Source: Clostridium sp. OS1-26 (lineage in GTDB: Bacteria > Bacillota > Clostridia > Clostridiales > Clostridiaceae). Taken from it: DNA of 64,000 bases. Numbering within the stretch: the stretch's first letter is position 1; every line of letters begins with the position of its first letter. The position numbers and the translations under genes were made by a program. Under the pieces are notes generated by a model. The model did no database searches. It was not told the origin of the DNA and saw only the letters and a program-made list of their open reading frames with translations. This document shows, piece by piece, positions 15,258 to 24,237 of the stretch. The stretch is taken from assembly GCF_030915445.1 (NCBI RefSeq), contig NZ_CP133264.1, positions 1,488,001 through 1,552,000 of the forward strand, given 5' to 3'.

Positions 15258-16702
15258 AAGGCGTTTTAAAGTATGTAAAAGAAAATAATATACCGTTCTG
15301 TATGCCAGGACATAAAGGCGGTAAGGGTTTTGATGATACTAGCATAGGCAGAGAATTCATTCAAAATCTCATGAAATTTGATATAACCGAAGTTGAAGGA
15401 GTAGATAATCTTCATAATGCTGAAGGAATAATAAAAGACGCAAGCAATCTCCTTAGTAAATTTTACGGAAGTAAAAAGTCTTACTTTTTGGTTAATGGAA
15501 GTACTTCAGGTAATATGGCGATGATATTTAGTAGCTTTAATGAAGGAGATAAAGTTATTATTGAAAGAAACTGTCATAGGTCTATATTTAATGCTATAAT
15601 AATGAGAAAGCTTAAACCAGTATATGTAAAGAATATCATAAGTGAGAGATTAAATGCTCCTATTGTTATAGACTTGGAGCATTTTTTGAAGATTTTAGAA
15701 GATAATGAGGATGCTAAAGGTATAGTAGTTACATATCCAAATTATTATGGAATTTGCAGCAATTTAGAATTTATAATAGATAAGGCTAAGAAACATGGAA
15801 TGAAGGTATTAGTAGATTCTGCACACGGAGCTCACTTTGGAGTAAATGACAATTTGCCAAAGAGCGCTATAAGATTAGGGGCGGATATGGTTGTTACTAG
15901 TACACACAAGACACTAGCAAGTTTAACACAGACTGCTTATTTGCATGTAAATAATGGACAAGATATTGAAAAAGTTGATTTTTATGTTAGTGCATTTTTA
16001 AGTACAAGTCCATCTTACTTATTTTTATGTTCTATGGATTATGCTAGATTTTATTTGGAAAATTATGGTGAAATCAAGTATGAAAAACTTTTAAATATAG
16101 CAAGTTATTATAGAGATAAAATAAATGAAATTAAAGGTATTCATATAATTGGCATAGAAGATATAATAAACTTGAATGCGGAAATAGAAAAGTATAGAAA
16201 TGAAAATAATGATTTAAATTATGTTTGGAGTTTAGATGCAACAAGATATGTAATAAATTTAGATAAAGAATATGATGGTAACTTACTTTTAAGTTATCTA
16301 AGAAGATTTGGAATACAGGCTGAAATGAGCGACATGTCTAATGTAGTTTTAATTTTTTCACCATTCAGTGAAGAGGAAGAGTTTAAAAGATTATATGAGA
16401 TTTTGAAAAAGTGCAATTTAAATGATTTTAAGAAAAAAGATATAAGTCTAGTGCAGTATGATATACCTAAAGCACAAATTATGCCCTACGAAGTTATTGA
16501 TAAAGAAAAAGAATTTGTTAAATTAGAGGATTGCTTAGGTAGAACAAGTGCAGAAAACATAGTGCCCTACCCACCAGGAATACCTATTTTAGCAATGGGA
16601 GAGTTAATTGATAAAGGAAGCTTAGACATTGTTAAATACTACAAAAATAACGGAACTGATATTTTAGGAATACAAAACGATGAAATAAAAGTAATAAAAT
16701 AA
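15236..16702 (+). CDS. Orn/Lys/Arg decarboxylase family protein (YaaO-like, PLP-dependent)
   Basis: 488 aa from TTG 15236, preceded by AGGAGAGG and overlapping gin. The aminotransferase-fold core contains FCMPGHKGG (about 21-29), VDSAHGAHFG and TSTHKTLASLTQ with the PLP-binding lysine, as in group III decarboxylases of the Gram-positive short form. Members make cadaverine, putrescine or agmatine from lysine, ornithine or arginine; specificity cannot be told here. The location is the conserved yaaO position before tmk. Confidence 0.88.
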   Translation: MSKLPILEGVLKYVKENNIPFCMPGHKGGKGFDDTSIGREFIQNLMKFDITEVEGVDNLHNAEGIIKDASNLLSKFYGSKKSYFLVNGSTSGNMAMIFSSFNEGDKVIIERNCHRSIFNAIIMRKLKPVYVKNIISERLNAPIVIDLEHFLKILEDNEDAKGIVVTYPNYYGICSNLEFIIDKAKKHGMKVLVDSAHGAHFGVNDNLPKSAIRLGADMVVTSTHKTLASLTQTAYLHVNNGQDIEKVDFYVSAFLSTSPSYLFLCSMDYARFYLENYGEIKYEKLLNIASYYRDKINEIKGIHIIGIEDIINLNAEIEKYRNENNDLNYVWSLDATRYVINLDKEYDGNLLLSYLRRFGIQAEMSDMSNVVLIFSPFSEEEEFKRLYEILKKCNLNDFKKKDISLVQYDIPKAQIMPYEVIDKEKEFVKLEDCLGRTSAENIVPYPPGIPILAMGELIDKGSLDIVKYYKNNGTDILGIQNDEIKVIK

Positions 16703-16732
16703 AATTAATTTAATAACAAATGAAATTTTTAT

Positions 16733-16821
16733 GGAGGTTAAAGTCCTAAATGGACTTTAACGGGTAACTTGTGAGCGGAAGCGAAGATCTTAAGTTACCC
16801 AGTGTTCCGATTAAAAGGAGG
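16733..16821 (+). promoter_or_regulatory. GGAGG-bounded structured leader element A (upstream of tmk)
   Basis: 89 bases from GGAGG (16733) to GGAGG (16817-16821, the ribosome site of tmk). Hairpin P2 is TTAAAGTCC-TAAAT-GGACTTTAA. P3 is GGGTAACTT / AAGTTACCC around GTGAGCGGAAGC. AGTG then TTCC (16805-16808) follows and can pair with either GGAG. Near-identical elements precede rsmI and rnmV, and the same core is in the RNA at 25.55 kb. It is either a cis-regulatory RNA or an inserted repeat. Confidence 0.7.
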
Positions 16822-16829
16822 AAAATAAG

Positions 16830-17522
16830 ATGGACTTAACAAAAGGAAAGGTAATTGTAATAGAAGGCTGTGATGGCAGTGGTAAGGCTACACAAACACA
16901 AAAGTTATATGAAAGACTATTAAATGAAGGATATAGAGTAAAAAAGGTGGAATATCCAAATTATGAAAGTGAATCTTCAGCTTTAGTTAAAATGTATTTG
17001 AATGGATGTTTTGGTAAAAATCCAGAAGATGTTAATCCATATGTAGCATCTACGTTTTATGCAGTAGATAGATTTGCTTCTTATAAAACAGATTGGAAGG
17101 AATTTTACCTAAGTGGAGGAATTGTAATAGCAGATAGGTATACAACTGCGAATATGATTCATCAAGCATCTAAAATTCATGACTTAGAAGAAAAAAATAA
17201 GTTTTTAGATTGGGTATGGGAGTTTGAATTTAAAATTTTTGGGCTTCCTGTTCCAGATTGTGTTGTATTTTTAGATATGCCTCCTGAGTGCAGCAGAGAA
17301 TTAATGACTGAAAGAGTAAGTAAAATGACAGGAGATATAAATAAGGATATACATGAAAAAGATTATAAGTATTTAATCCATTCTTATAATACTTCTTGTG
17401 AAATATCTGAAAAGTATGATTGGTTAAAAATAAATTGTGTAGATAATGGTAAAATAAAGTCTATAGATAGAATCCATGATGAACTATATGAAAGTTTAAA
17501 GAAAAAAGTATTGAATATGTAA
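16830..17522 (+). CDS. tmk: Thymidylate kinase (dTMP kinase)
   Basis: 230 aa. The P-loop EGCDGSGKATQ lies at about 13-23, the DR-containing segment YAVDRFASYK and ADRYTTANM are in the usual places, and a lid region (MTERVSKMTGD) follows. The enzyme phosphorylates dTMP to dTDP for DNA synthesis. It sits in the conserved tmk-darA-holB cluster. Its ribosome site is the last GGAGG of leader element A, so translation could be controlled by that element. Confidence 0.92.
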   Translation: MDLTKGKVIVIEGCDGSGKATQTQKLYERLLNEGYRVKKVEYPNYESESSALVKMYLNGCFGKNPEDVNPYVASTFYAVDRFASYKTDWKEFYLSGGIVIADRYTTANMIHQASKIHDLEEKNKFLDWVWEFEFKIFGLPVPDCVVFLDMPPECSRELMTERVSKMTGDINKDIHEKDYKYLIHSYNTSCEISEKYDWLKINCVDNGKIKSIDRIHDELYESLKKKVLNM

Positions 17523-17661
17523 AATTGGAAATGTAAACAAATTGGAACTATAAATAAATGAAATAATTTATGATAAAATTAAATTGAATAAATATTAAAA
17601 ATAGTAGCATATTTTAGTTAGGTTTTATATAATAGGGTAAACTGATAGGGAGATGAGTTAT

Positions 17662-17991
17662 ATGAAGTTAGTTATAGCAATTGTACAAGATGAAGATTCA
17701 GGAAAATTAATAGATGTTTTAACTGAAGCAGGTTTTAGAGTAACAAAACTTGCTACTACAGGTGGTTTTTTAAAGGCAGGCAATACTACATTAATTATTG
17801 GAGTAGAGGAAGAGCTTGTAAACAACGTATTATCTCAGGTTGAAGATGTATGTAAAAGAAGAGAGCAAATTGTAACTGCACCTACGCCGGTAACAGGGTC
17901 TACAGGTCTGTATGTTCCATATCCTGTGGAAGTAGAGGTTGGAGGAGCGACTGTTTTTGTAGTAGATGTAGATAAATTTGTGAAAATTTAA
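17662..17991 (+). CDS. darA: Cyclic di-AMP receptor protein DarA (PII-like, YaaQ)
   Basis: 109 aa from ATG 17662. An ATG nine bases upstream is too close to the GGGAG site, and DarA proteins begin MKL-AIVQD as here. The PII-like fold is recognisable by TKLATTGGFLKAGNTTL and the C-terminal GGATVFVVDVD. It binds cyclic di-AMP as a trimer; its output in Firmicutes is not well defined. It lies between tmk and holB as in B. subtilis, but the yaaR gene that usually follows is absent. Confidence 0.93.
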   Translation: MKLVIAIVQDEDSGKLIDVLTEAGFRVTKLATTGGFLKAGNTTLIIGVEEELVNNVLSQVEDVCKRREQIVTAPTPVTGSTGLYVPYPVEVEVGGATVFVVDVDKFVKI

Positions 17992-18007
17992 TTGGAGGGA
18001 TTTGCAA

Positions 18008-18952
18008 TTGAGTATTAATGCGATAATAGGGCATGATAGTGTAAAAATACAAGCAGCAAGTTCTATAGAAAAAGGAAGGTTTTCTCATGCCCATATTATT
18101 GTAGGTGAAGAGGGAATCGGAAAAAGTATTATAGCAAAAGAAATAGCCATAAAGCTTTTAGGTAAAGAAAAGAATAAGCAGTATGTGGATATATCAGAGT
18201 TCAAGTTGCAAAAAGATAAAAAGTCTATAGGAATAGATGAAATAAAAAATATAATTGAAGAAACTAATAAAAGACCTTATGAAGGAGACAAAAAAGTAAT
18301 TCTTTTATATAGTGCAGACAAGATGACAGAAGCTGCTCAAAATGCATTTTTAAAAACTATAGAAGAGCCTCCTAAGGGTATTTTTATAATTCTATTGTGT
18401 GAAAAACTAGAGAAGATATTGGATACAATAAAATCTAGATGCCAGATATATAAGCTTAATAGATTAAATGAAGAAGAAATGTTATTATTTTTAAAAAATA
18501 GATTTCCAGATATATCAGAAGATGAGATAAAGACTATTAATGCATTTAGTGATGGAATTCCCGGTAGAGCAGAAAGATTTATGGAGGACGCATCACTGAA
18601 AGAAATTAGAAATAACACAGCAAATATATTAAAAGGTATTTGTAAAAATAAGATTGAAGACTCTTTAGTTCATGAAGATTTTCTTCTTAAATATAAAGGA
18701 GAATGGCAAGAAGTTCTTACTTGGTTTCTTTCGTACATAAGAGACATATTGGTATATAAGGAAACAGGTAATAACGAGTTAATAATAAATATAGACAAAA
18801 TAGATGAAATAAAAGATATGGCGGAAATGTTTTCATTTAACAAATTAAATGGTATTATTAATATTATAAAAGACACCAGAAAAAAACTAGAAAGAAACGT
18901 AAATCCTGTCCTAGTTTTCGATTCTATGTTGGTGAAAATGCAGGAGGTATAG
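18008..18952 (+). CDS. holB: DNA polymerase III delta' subunit
   Basis: 314 aa from TTG 18008, nine bases after GGAGG; an upstream TTG (18002) is too close. AAA+ core: HAHIIVGEEGIGKS (Walker A), SADKMTEAAQNAFLKTIEEPP (about 100-121, Walker B and sensor region) and SRCQIYKL. It is a subunit of the clamp loader. The four-Cys zinc module usually found after Walker A is missing: LLGKEKNKQYVDISE has no cysteines. The stop overlaps the ricT start region by a single spacing base. Confidence 0.9.
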   Translation: MSINAIIGHDSVKIQAASSIEKGRFSHAHIIVGEEGIGKSIIAKEIAIKLLGKEKNKQYVDISEFKLQKDKKSIGIDEIKNIIEETNKRPYEGDKKVILLYSADKMTEAAQNAFLKTIEEPPKGIFIILLCEKLEKILDTIKSRCQIYKLNRLNEEEMLLFLKNRFPDISEDEIKTINAFSDGIPGRAERFMEDASLKEIRNNTANILKGICKNKIEDSLVHEDFLLKYKGEWQEVLTWFLSYIRDILVYKETGNNELIINIDKIDEIKDMAEMFSFNKLNGIINIIKDTRKKLERNVNPVLVFDSMLVKMQEV

Positions 18953-18953
18953 T

Positions 18954-19868
18954 ATGGTAACAGTAGTGGGTGTAAGATTTAAGAAAGCTGGTAAAATATA
19001 TTATTTTTCACCAGATGAATTGGATGTAAAGAAGAATAACTATGTAATAGTGGAAACTGCTAGAGGAGTAGAATTTGGAGAGTGTGTGATAGCACCTAAG
19101 CAAATTGGAGAAGATGAAATTGTATCTCCTCTTAAAAGTGTTATAAGAATAGCTACGCAAGAAGATATAGATAGACATTCAGAAAATAAACAAAAAGAGG
19201 AAGAAGCTTTTAATGTATGCTTAGAAAAGATTCAACAGCATGATTTAAAGATGAAGCTTATAGATGTAGAATATACCTTTGATAATAATAAGGTTATATT
19301 TTATTTTACAGCAGATGGTAGAGTGGATTTTAGAGAATTGGTAAAGGATCTAGCTGCCATATTCAGAACTAGAATTGAGTTAAGACAAATTGGAGTAAGA
19401 GATGAGGCTAAGATGATTGGTGGATTAGGCCCATGCGGAAGGACCATGTGTTGCTCTACATTCTTAGGGGACTTTGCTCCAGTTTCCATAAAAATGGCTA
19501 AAGAACAAAATTTATCTTTAAATCCAACTAAGATTTCAGGAATATGTGGTAGACTTATGTGTTGTTTAAACTATGAACAAGAAACCTACGAACATATAAG
19601 AATAAAGCTACCTAAAGTAGATTCAGTTGTAGATACTCCTTATGGAAAAGGAACTGTAGTTTCAAATTCTGTAGTAAAAGAAAGTGTAAAGGTTAAAATT
19701 AAACCGCAAGATGGAGACGAAACAATAAAGGAAATACCGATAGATGAAATAGAACTAATTTCAGGAAGTTTTGAAGGAAGTATAAATGAAGATGAAATTA
19801 AGATTGACGTTGAAGCTGAAGGTGTTGAAGATGCGGCCATAATTAAAGAACTATTTAAGGAGGACTAA
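18954..19868 (+). CDS. ricT: PSP1-domain protein RicT (YaaT)
   Basis: 304 aa. The PSP1 domain is marked by GGLGPCGRTMCCSTFLGDF and ICGRLMCCLNYE, whose cysteine pairs coordinate iron-sulfur clusters in the B. subtilis RicAFT complex. That complex stimulates RNase Y-dependent RNA maturation and phosphorelay signalling in sporulation and competence. The ATG follows the holB stop by one base, so the two are translationally coupled. The acidic C-terminal tail is common in clostridial members. Confidence 0.93.
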   Translation: MVTVVGVRFKKAGKIYYFSPDELDVKKNNYVIVETARGVEFGECVIAPKQIGEDEIVSPLKSVIRIATQEDIDRHSENKQKEEEAFNVCLEKIQQHDLKMKLIDVEYTFDNNKVIFYFTADGRVDFRELVKDLAAIFRTRIELRQIGVRDEAKMIGGLGPCGRTMCCSTFLGDFAPVSIKMAKEQNLSLNPTKISGICGRLMCCLNYEQETYEHIRIKLPKVDSVVDTPYGKGTVVSNSVVKESVKVKIKPQDGDETIKEIPIDEIELISGSFEGSINEDEIKIDVEAEGVEDAAIIKELFKED

Positions 19869-19879
19869 GGAGGTTTATT

Positions 19880-20083
19880 ATGAAATCTGTTTTGAAAATC
19901 TGCAACATGCATACAGTAGAAGATGTTAATAAGATAAGAAGAGCCATTTCTAATAATGAAGGTGTTGTTGCTTGTCAAATAAATAGAGAAAAGGGAGAAG
20001 TAAGCGTTGTATACGACGATTATTTTGTAAATAATGAATCATTAATCCAATCACTTGAAGATTTAGGATATGCAGTATTATAG
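19880..20083 (+). CDS. Small HMA-like domain protein without the CxxC metal site
   Basis: 67 aa. The beta-alpha-beta pattern (SVLKICNMHTVEDVNKIRRAI, VVACQINREKGEVSVVYDDYF, LIQSLEDLGYAVL) fits a heavy-metal-associated ferredoxin fold. The metal-binding MxCxxC loop is replaced by CNMHTVED, with only one Cys, so copper chaperone function is doubtful. AAGGAGG lies 6 bases upstream, and the gene is 11 bases after ricT, probably in the same operon. Confidence 0.7.
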   Translation: MKSVLKICNMHTVEDVNKIRRAISNNEGVVACQINREKGEVSVVYDDYFVNNESLIQSLEDLGYAVL

Positions 20084-20168
20084 GAAAATTAGCTTTAAAA
20101 ATTAATAAAAACGTGGTAAAATAAAAAATAGATGTTAATCATCTAAATTTATAAGGAGGTGTTTACAT

Positions 20169-20339
20169 ATGGCATACAAAATATTAGACACTTGCGTAAG
20201 CTGTGGAGCATGTGCTTCAGAATGTCCAGTTAACGCTATAAGTCAAGGAGATACTCAATTTGATATAGATGCAGCTGCTTGCATCGATTGCGGAAACTGT
20301 GCAAATGTTTGCCCAGTAGGAGCTCCAGTTCAAGAGTAA
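20169..20339 (+). CDS. 2[4Fe-4S] ferredoxin
   Basis: 56 aa, the classical clostridial ferredoxin length. Two CxxCxxCxxxCP motifs are visible: CVSCGACASECP and CIDCGNCANVCP. It carries two low-potential clusters and acts as electron carrier for hydrogenase, pyruvate oxidoreductase and similar anaerobic enzymes. AAGGAGG lies about 8 bases before ATG. It has its own terminator, so it is probably monocistronic. Confidence 0.95.
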   Translation: MAYKILDTCVSCGACASECPVNAISQGDTQFDIDAAACIDCGNCANVCPVGAPVQE

Positions 20340-20346
20340 TTTAATG

Positions 20347-20379
20347 TAAAAAGACTACCGGAAGGTAGTCTTTTTATTT
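20347..20379 (+). terminator. Intrinsic terminator after ferredoxin gene
   Basis: Stem AAAAAGACTACC / GGTAGTCTTTTT with loop GGAA. Confidence 0.92.
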
Positions 20380-20487
20380 ATATTTTATTAGATAGATTAC
20401 ATTATTAATATGCTTAATAGCCAATATTATAATAAATATTGAATAAAAATAACTTTTAACATTAGTATAAACATTTATTATATTTAG

Positions 20488-20515
20488 TAAAGATTAACTT
20501 AATATAAACGAATAT
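20488..20515 (+). promoter_or_regulatory. Possible sigma-D (flagellar) promoter for motAB
   Basis: TAAA (20488-20491), 16 bases, then ACGAATAT (20508-20515). This resembles TAAA-N15-GCCGATAT only in part; it is listed because the genes downstream are motility genes. Confidence 0.25.
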
Positions 20516-20582
20516 CTATTGTGTGAGTATAAATATTTTTTAGTGTAGTTTATACGAAAATATTATTATATGGAGGATAAAT

Positions 20583-21377
20583 ATGGATATTTCTGTTATT
20601 GTCTTTATTATAGTTGGCTTTGGATCTATTGTAGCAGGATTTTTAATAGAGAAGGGTGTATTAAGTGCTCTTTTTTTACTGGCACCAGCGATAATAGTAT
20701 TTGGTGGAACTGCAGGTGCGGTTGGACTTACATTTCCTATGGAAATTTTAAAAAGATTACCTAAGATAATAAAAATAGCTATAAATCCTAAAAAGATCGA
20801 TTTACCAGGATTAGTAGCTTATTTTAAAGATGTGTCATATAAAACTAGAAAAAATGGATTATTAAGTCTTGAAGGAGAAATATCTAATGACCCTAATTTA
20901 GATCCTTTTATTAAAAAAGGGCTTCAGTTGGTAGTGGATGGTGTAGATCCTCAAGCAGTTAGAAGTATTTTGGAATTGGAGTTAGAATCAACATCTGAAA
21001 GACATAGAAAAGGAGCTGCTATTTTTGAACAAGCTGGTGGATTTTCTCCTACATTAGGTATTATAGGTACCGTAATGGGACTAGTTCACATTTTAGCTGA
21101 CTTATCGGACCCAAATTCTTTAGGACCTAAAATTGCCTCTGGATTTCTAGCGACATTGTACGGTCTTTCATCTGCAAACCTTTTATTTTTACCACTAGCT
21201 ACTAGGTTAAAATCATTGGATGAAAAAGAATTTGGAGAAAAATCTCTTATTATTGAAGGCATATTATACATACAAGAAGGTATAAACCCTAATACCATAG
21301 CTGAAAAATTAAAGGGATTCCTAAGTAAAGAGGAAGTTGCTAAATTTGAAGGAATGGATGGTAAAGCTGAGATATGA
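20583..21377 (+). CDS. motA: Flagellar motor stator protein MotA
   Basis: 264 aa with four membrane segments: two near the N-terminus (about 3-50) and two at about 150-205. The Pro-containing motif GGFSPTLGIIGTVMGLVHIL marks the third segment, and the basic/acidic cytoplasmic loop (about 55-145) is the region that contacts FliG. With MotB it forms the ion-conducting stator. GGAG lies 7-8 bases before ATG. Only the stator genes are here; the rest of the flagellar genes are elsewhere. Confidence 0.94.
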   Translation: MDISVIVFIIVGFGSIVAGFLIEKGVLSALFLLAPAIIVFGGTAGAVGLTFPMEILKRLPKIIKIAINPKKIDLPGLVAYFKDVSYKTRKNGLLSLEGEISNDPNLDPFIKKGLQLVVDGVDPQAVRSILELELESTSERHRKGAAIFEQAGGFSPTLGIIGTVMGLVHILADLSDPNSLGPKIASGFLATLYGLSSANLLFLPLATRLKSLDEKEFGEKSLIIEGILYIQEGINPNTIAEKLKGFLSKEEVAKFEGMDGKAEI

Positions 21378-22117
21378 AGAAAAGAAAGCATGAAGAGCAT
21401 CCGAATCATGAGCGATGGTTGCTTAGTTATTCTGATTTCATGACTTTACTTATGATACTTTTCGTTGTACTGTTTGCTATGAGTAATGTTGACAAGTCAA
21501 AATTTAAACAATTATCAGATTCACTTAGAGTATCTATGGGTGGAGGAAAAACTATAATTGCTAAAGAAGATGGTGTACCAATAACTGTTGATACTAAGCC
21601 AATCGAAAATGATTTAACTGAAAAAGCTGAACAAGCAAAAATGGAAGATCTGAAAAGACAGGTGGACAAGTATCTTGAGAAGAATGGAATGAAAGCGGAT
21701 GTTAGTACCCAAGTTGATGAGAGAGGGCTTGTTGTAAGTTTAAATGATACTTTATTTTTTGACACTGGTAGAGCTGAAGTAAAGCCAGAATCGCAAAAGA
21801 AACTTATTGAAATAGGAAAAATACTGAATCAACTTAATAACTATATGAGAGTAGAGGGGCATACAGACAATGTTCCTATAAAAAATGATCAGTTTTCGTC
21901 AAACTGGCAGTTATCATGTGCTAGAGCCTCTAATGTTACAGAATTATTGATTAATAGCGCCAACATCCCCCCACAGAAGCTTTCGGCAGTAGGATATGGG
22001 GAATATAGACCTATAGCAGATAACTCAACAGAAGATGGGAAGGCTAAGAATAGAAGAGTAAATATAATCATTGTAAGCAGTAAATTTGATAAAATAGAAA
22101 GTAATAAATCTAAATAA
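21374..22117 (+). CDS. motB: Flagellar motor stator protein MotB
   Basis: 247 aa. The single membrane segment after the basic N-terminus contains the ion-binding Asp 21 (LLSYSDFMTLLMILFVV). The periplasmic OmpA-like domain (about 115-235) has VEGHTDNVPI and a C-terminal NRRVNIII that bind peptidoglycan. Start and motA stop overlap as ATGA, indicating translational coupling. Proton versus sodium use cannot be settled by eye. Confidence 0.94.
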   Translation: MKKRKHEEHPNHERWLLSYSDFMTLLMILFVVLFAMSNVDKSKFKQLSDSLRVSMGGGKTIIAKEDGVPITVDTKPIENDLTEKAEQAKMEDLKRQVDKYLEKNGMKADVSTQVDERGLVVSLNDTLFFDTGRAEVKPESQKKLIEIGKILNQLNNYMRVEGHTDNVPIKNDQFSSNWQLSCARASNVTELLINSANIPPQKLSAVGYGEYRPIADNSTEDGKAKNRRVNIIIVSSKFDKIESNKSK

Positions 22118-22172
22118 TTATTAAGATACTTTATAAATATTTCAACATAAATTTATAGTTATTTCCGGGAAA

Positions 22173-22209
22173 TAAGAGCCTTAAGGTAGTCAAAGCCTTA
22201 AGGCTTTAT
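22173..22209 (+). terminator. Intrinsic terminator after motAB
   Basis: Stem AGCCTTAAGG / CCTTAAGGCT, nine-base loop, then TTTATTATATT. Confidence 0.85.
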
Positions 22210-22318
22210 TATATTGATTTGACAACTTTATATATATAAATCATAATTATATAAGCAGATTTAATACTTAATTATAGATTTCCTATATGCATTTTTAATA
22301 AAAGTGAGGATGAGGATT

Positions 22319-23059
22319 ATGAATGAAGAATGGTTAAAAGATGACGAAACATTAGATGATCTGCAGTTAAAAGGGATTTGTGTCATACAGAAAAAAGATG
22401 CATTTAGATTTGGTGTAGATGCAGTATTGGTTGCAAACTTTGCTAAAGTGAAAAAAGGTGCTAGGGTCATAGACTTATGCAGTGGTACAGGGATAATACC
22501 TTTTATACTAGCAGGAAAAACAGATGCTGCTAATATTACGGGAATAGAAATACAGGAACCAATGGTAGATATGGCTAAAAGGTCTGTTGAATTTAATAAG
22601 TTGAAACATAGATTAGAATTCATAAATAAAGATCTTAAGGATATTGAGTTTTTAAAGAAGTTACCTAAAGTTGATGTAGTAACTGTAAATCCACCATACA
22701 AACTTAAAAATTCAGGTATTATAAACATGAATGATGAAAATGCTATTGCAAGACATGAAATATGCTGTACTCTAGAGGATGTGATTAAGGCAGCTAAAGG
22801 AGTCTTAAAGGATAATGGAAGAATATACATGATACATAGACCAGATAGGCTAGCGGATATTATTTGCACTATGAGGCAATATAAAATTGAGCCTAAACTT
22901 ATAAGAATGATTCAGCCTAATTTTAGAAAGGCTCCTAATATGGTGCTAGTTGAAGGACAAAATAATGGAGGAACCTTCTTAAAATGGGAAGCGCCACTAT
23001 GTATATACAATATAGAAGGTGGATATACTGAGGAAATCGATAAAATATATGGTAGATAA
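22319..23059 (+). CDS. tRNA1(Val) A37 N6-methyltransferase-like protein (TrmN6/YabB)
   Basis: 246 aa from ATG 22319, whose GAGG site is 9 bases upstream. In-frame GTG/ATG codons just before it overlap that site. SAM-binding motif VIDLCSGTGIIPFILAG (about 47-63) and catalytic NPPYK (about 121-125) mark a small-domain N6-adenine methyltransferase. It corresponds in position to B. subtilis yabB, before rsmI. The target RNA is inferred from family and context. Confidence 0.85.
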   Translation: MNEEWLKDDETLDDLQLKGICVIQKKDAFRFGVDAVLVANFAKVKKGARVIDLCSGTGIIPFILAGKTDAANITGIEIQEPMVDMAKRSVEFNKLKHRLEFINKDLKDIEFLKKLPKVDVVTVNPPYKLKNSGIINMNDENAIARHEICCTLEDVIKAAKGVLKDNGRIYMIHRPDRLADIICTMRQYKIEPKLIRMIQPNFRKAPNMVLVEGQNNGGTFLKWEAPLCIYNIEGGYTEEIDKIYGR

Positions 23060-23064
23060 AATTT

Positions 23065-23224
23065 GGAGGTTAAAGTTATAAATGGACTTTAACGGGTAAT
23101 TTTGCTAGGTAAAAGTTCTAAATGAACTTTTAAGGGCAACTTGTGAGCGGAAGCGAAAATCTTAAGTTACCCAGTGGCCGAAGGGAAACAAGCAAGACTA
23201 CCCAGTGTTCCGACTAAAAGGAGG
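23065..23224 (+). promoter_or_regulatory. GGAGG-bounded leader element B, nested form (upstream of rsmI)
   Basis: 160 bases starting five bases after the trmN6 stop and ending at the rsmI ribosome site. The outer unit has the P2-like hairpin (AAAGTTATAAATGGACTTT, decayed on one side), and its stem GGGTAATTTTGCT (23094-23106) pairs with AGCAAGACTACCC (23191-23203). Enclosed in it is a second full unit: hairpin AAAAGTTC-TAAAT-GAACTTTT, stem GGGCAACTT/AAGTTACCC, then AGTGGCCGAAGGGAAAC. The end (AGTGTTCCGACTAAAAGGAGG) matches element A. Confidence 0.7.
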
Positions 23225-23231
23225 ATTAACT

Positions 23232-24077
23232 ATGAGTTTCGGGAAACTATATTTAGTGCCAACACCTATAGGAAACTTAAAAGACATAACATTAAGAGCA
23301 TTAGAGGTATTAGAAAATGTTGATTTAGTAGCCGCAGAAGATACAAGACAAAGTCTTAAATTACTAAATCATTTCAATATAAAAAAGACATTAATAAGCT
23401 ATCATAAACACAATGAACAAGGTAAAAGTATAGATTTAATAGAAAAGATTAAGAATGGAAAAAGCGTAGCCCTAATAAGTGATGCAGGAACTCCAGGAAT
23501 ATCAGATCCAGGGAGTATTATAGTGCTAAAATGTATTGAGGAAAATATAGATTTTGAGGTTTTACCTGGAGCTACAGCAATAACTACAGCATTAGTATAT
23601 TCTGGATTAGATACTAGTAAGTTTATATTTAGAGGCTTTTTACCTAGGGAGAACAAAGATAAGAGAATTATTATAGAAGAATTAAAAGATAGAAAGGAAA
23701 CACTAGTTTTTTATGAGTCACCACATAGAATTAGGGAAACTTTAGAGTTCTTCAGAGATAATTTAGGTAATCGAAGAATTTCTATTTGTAGAGAGCTTAC
23801 TAAACTACACGAACAAATATTAAGGGTTAGTTTAGATGAAGCCATAGGGTACTATTCAGAAAAAGATATAAAAGGTGAGTTTGTACTTATAGTTGAAGGA
23901 AAACGAGAGGAAGAAATATTAGAGGAAGAAAAGGCAAAATGGGAAGCGCTATCTATTGAAGATCATATTAAAAATTATATTTCTGAAGGATTAAGTAAAA
24001 AAGAAGCTATTAAAAAAGTGGCTAAGGATAGAAAGTTATCAAAGTCGGAGGTTTATAAATATTCTATTGATTTGTAG
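23232..24077 (+). CDS. rsmI: 16S rRNA (cytidine1402-2'-O)-methyltransferase
   Basis: 281 aa from ATG 23232 behind AAAGGAGG; an in-frame GTG (23205) lies inside the leader element. Motifs: LYLVPTPIGNLKDITLRA (N-terminal), AAEDTRQSLKLL, SYHKHNE, LISDAGTPGISDPG and VFYESPHRI. It methylates C1402 in the decoding site of 16S rRNA. Position after trmN6 matches Bacillus yabB-rsmI. Its translation start lies directly under leader element B. Confidence 0.95.
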   Translation: MSFGKLYLVPTPIGNLKDITLRALEVLENVDLVAAEDTRQSLKLLNHFNIKKTLISYHKHNEQGKSIDLIEKIKNGKSVALISDAGTPGISDPGSIIVLKCIEENIDFEVLPGATAITTALVYSGLDTSKFIFRGFLPRENKDKRIIIEELKDRKETLVFYESPHRIRETLEFFRDNLGNRRISICRELTKLHEQILRVSLDEAIGYYSEKDIKGEFVLIVEGKREEEILEEEKAKWEALSIEDHIKNYISEGLSKKEAIKKVAKDRKLSKSEVYKYSIDL

Positions 24078-24237
24078 ATGATTGGTATCAATTGTTGTTA
24101 TGAGCTTATAATAAGTAAAAATATGGAAAAACAATGTGTATATATGAATAAATTTTTGAAATTTATTGATAAACTTACGTCTTAAACATATAAATTTTAA
24201 TATTTTGAAAAAAATAGTGTGATAACGTTGAGATTTT

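Noticed and set aside
16733..16821. Reading the leader elements as T-boxes or as cyclic di-GMP, ykkC or ZTP riboswitches
   Set aside because: None of the conserved core sequences of those classes is present, and the elements lack a terminator.
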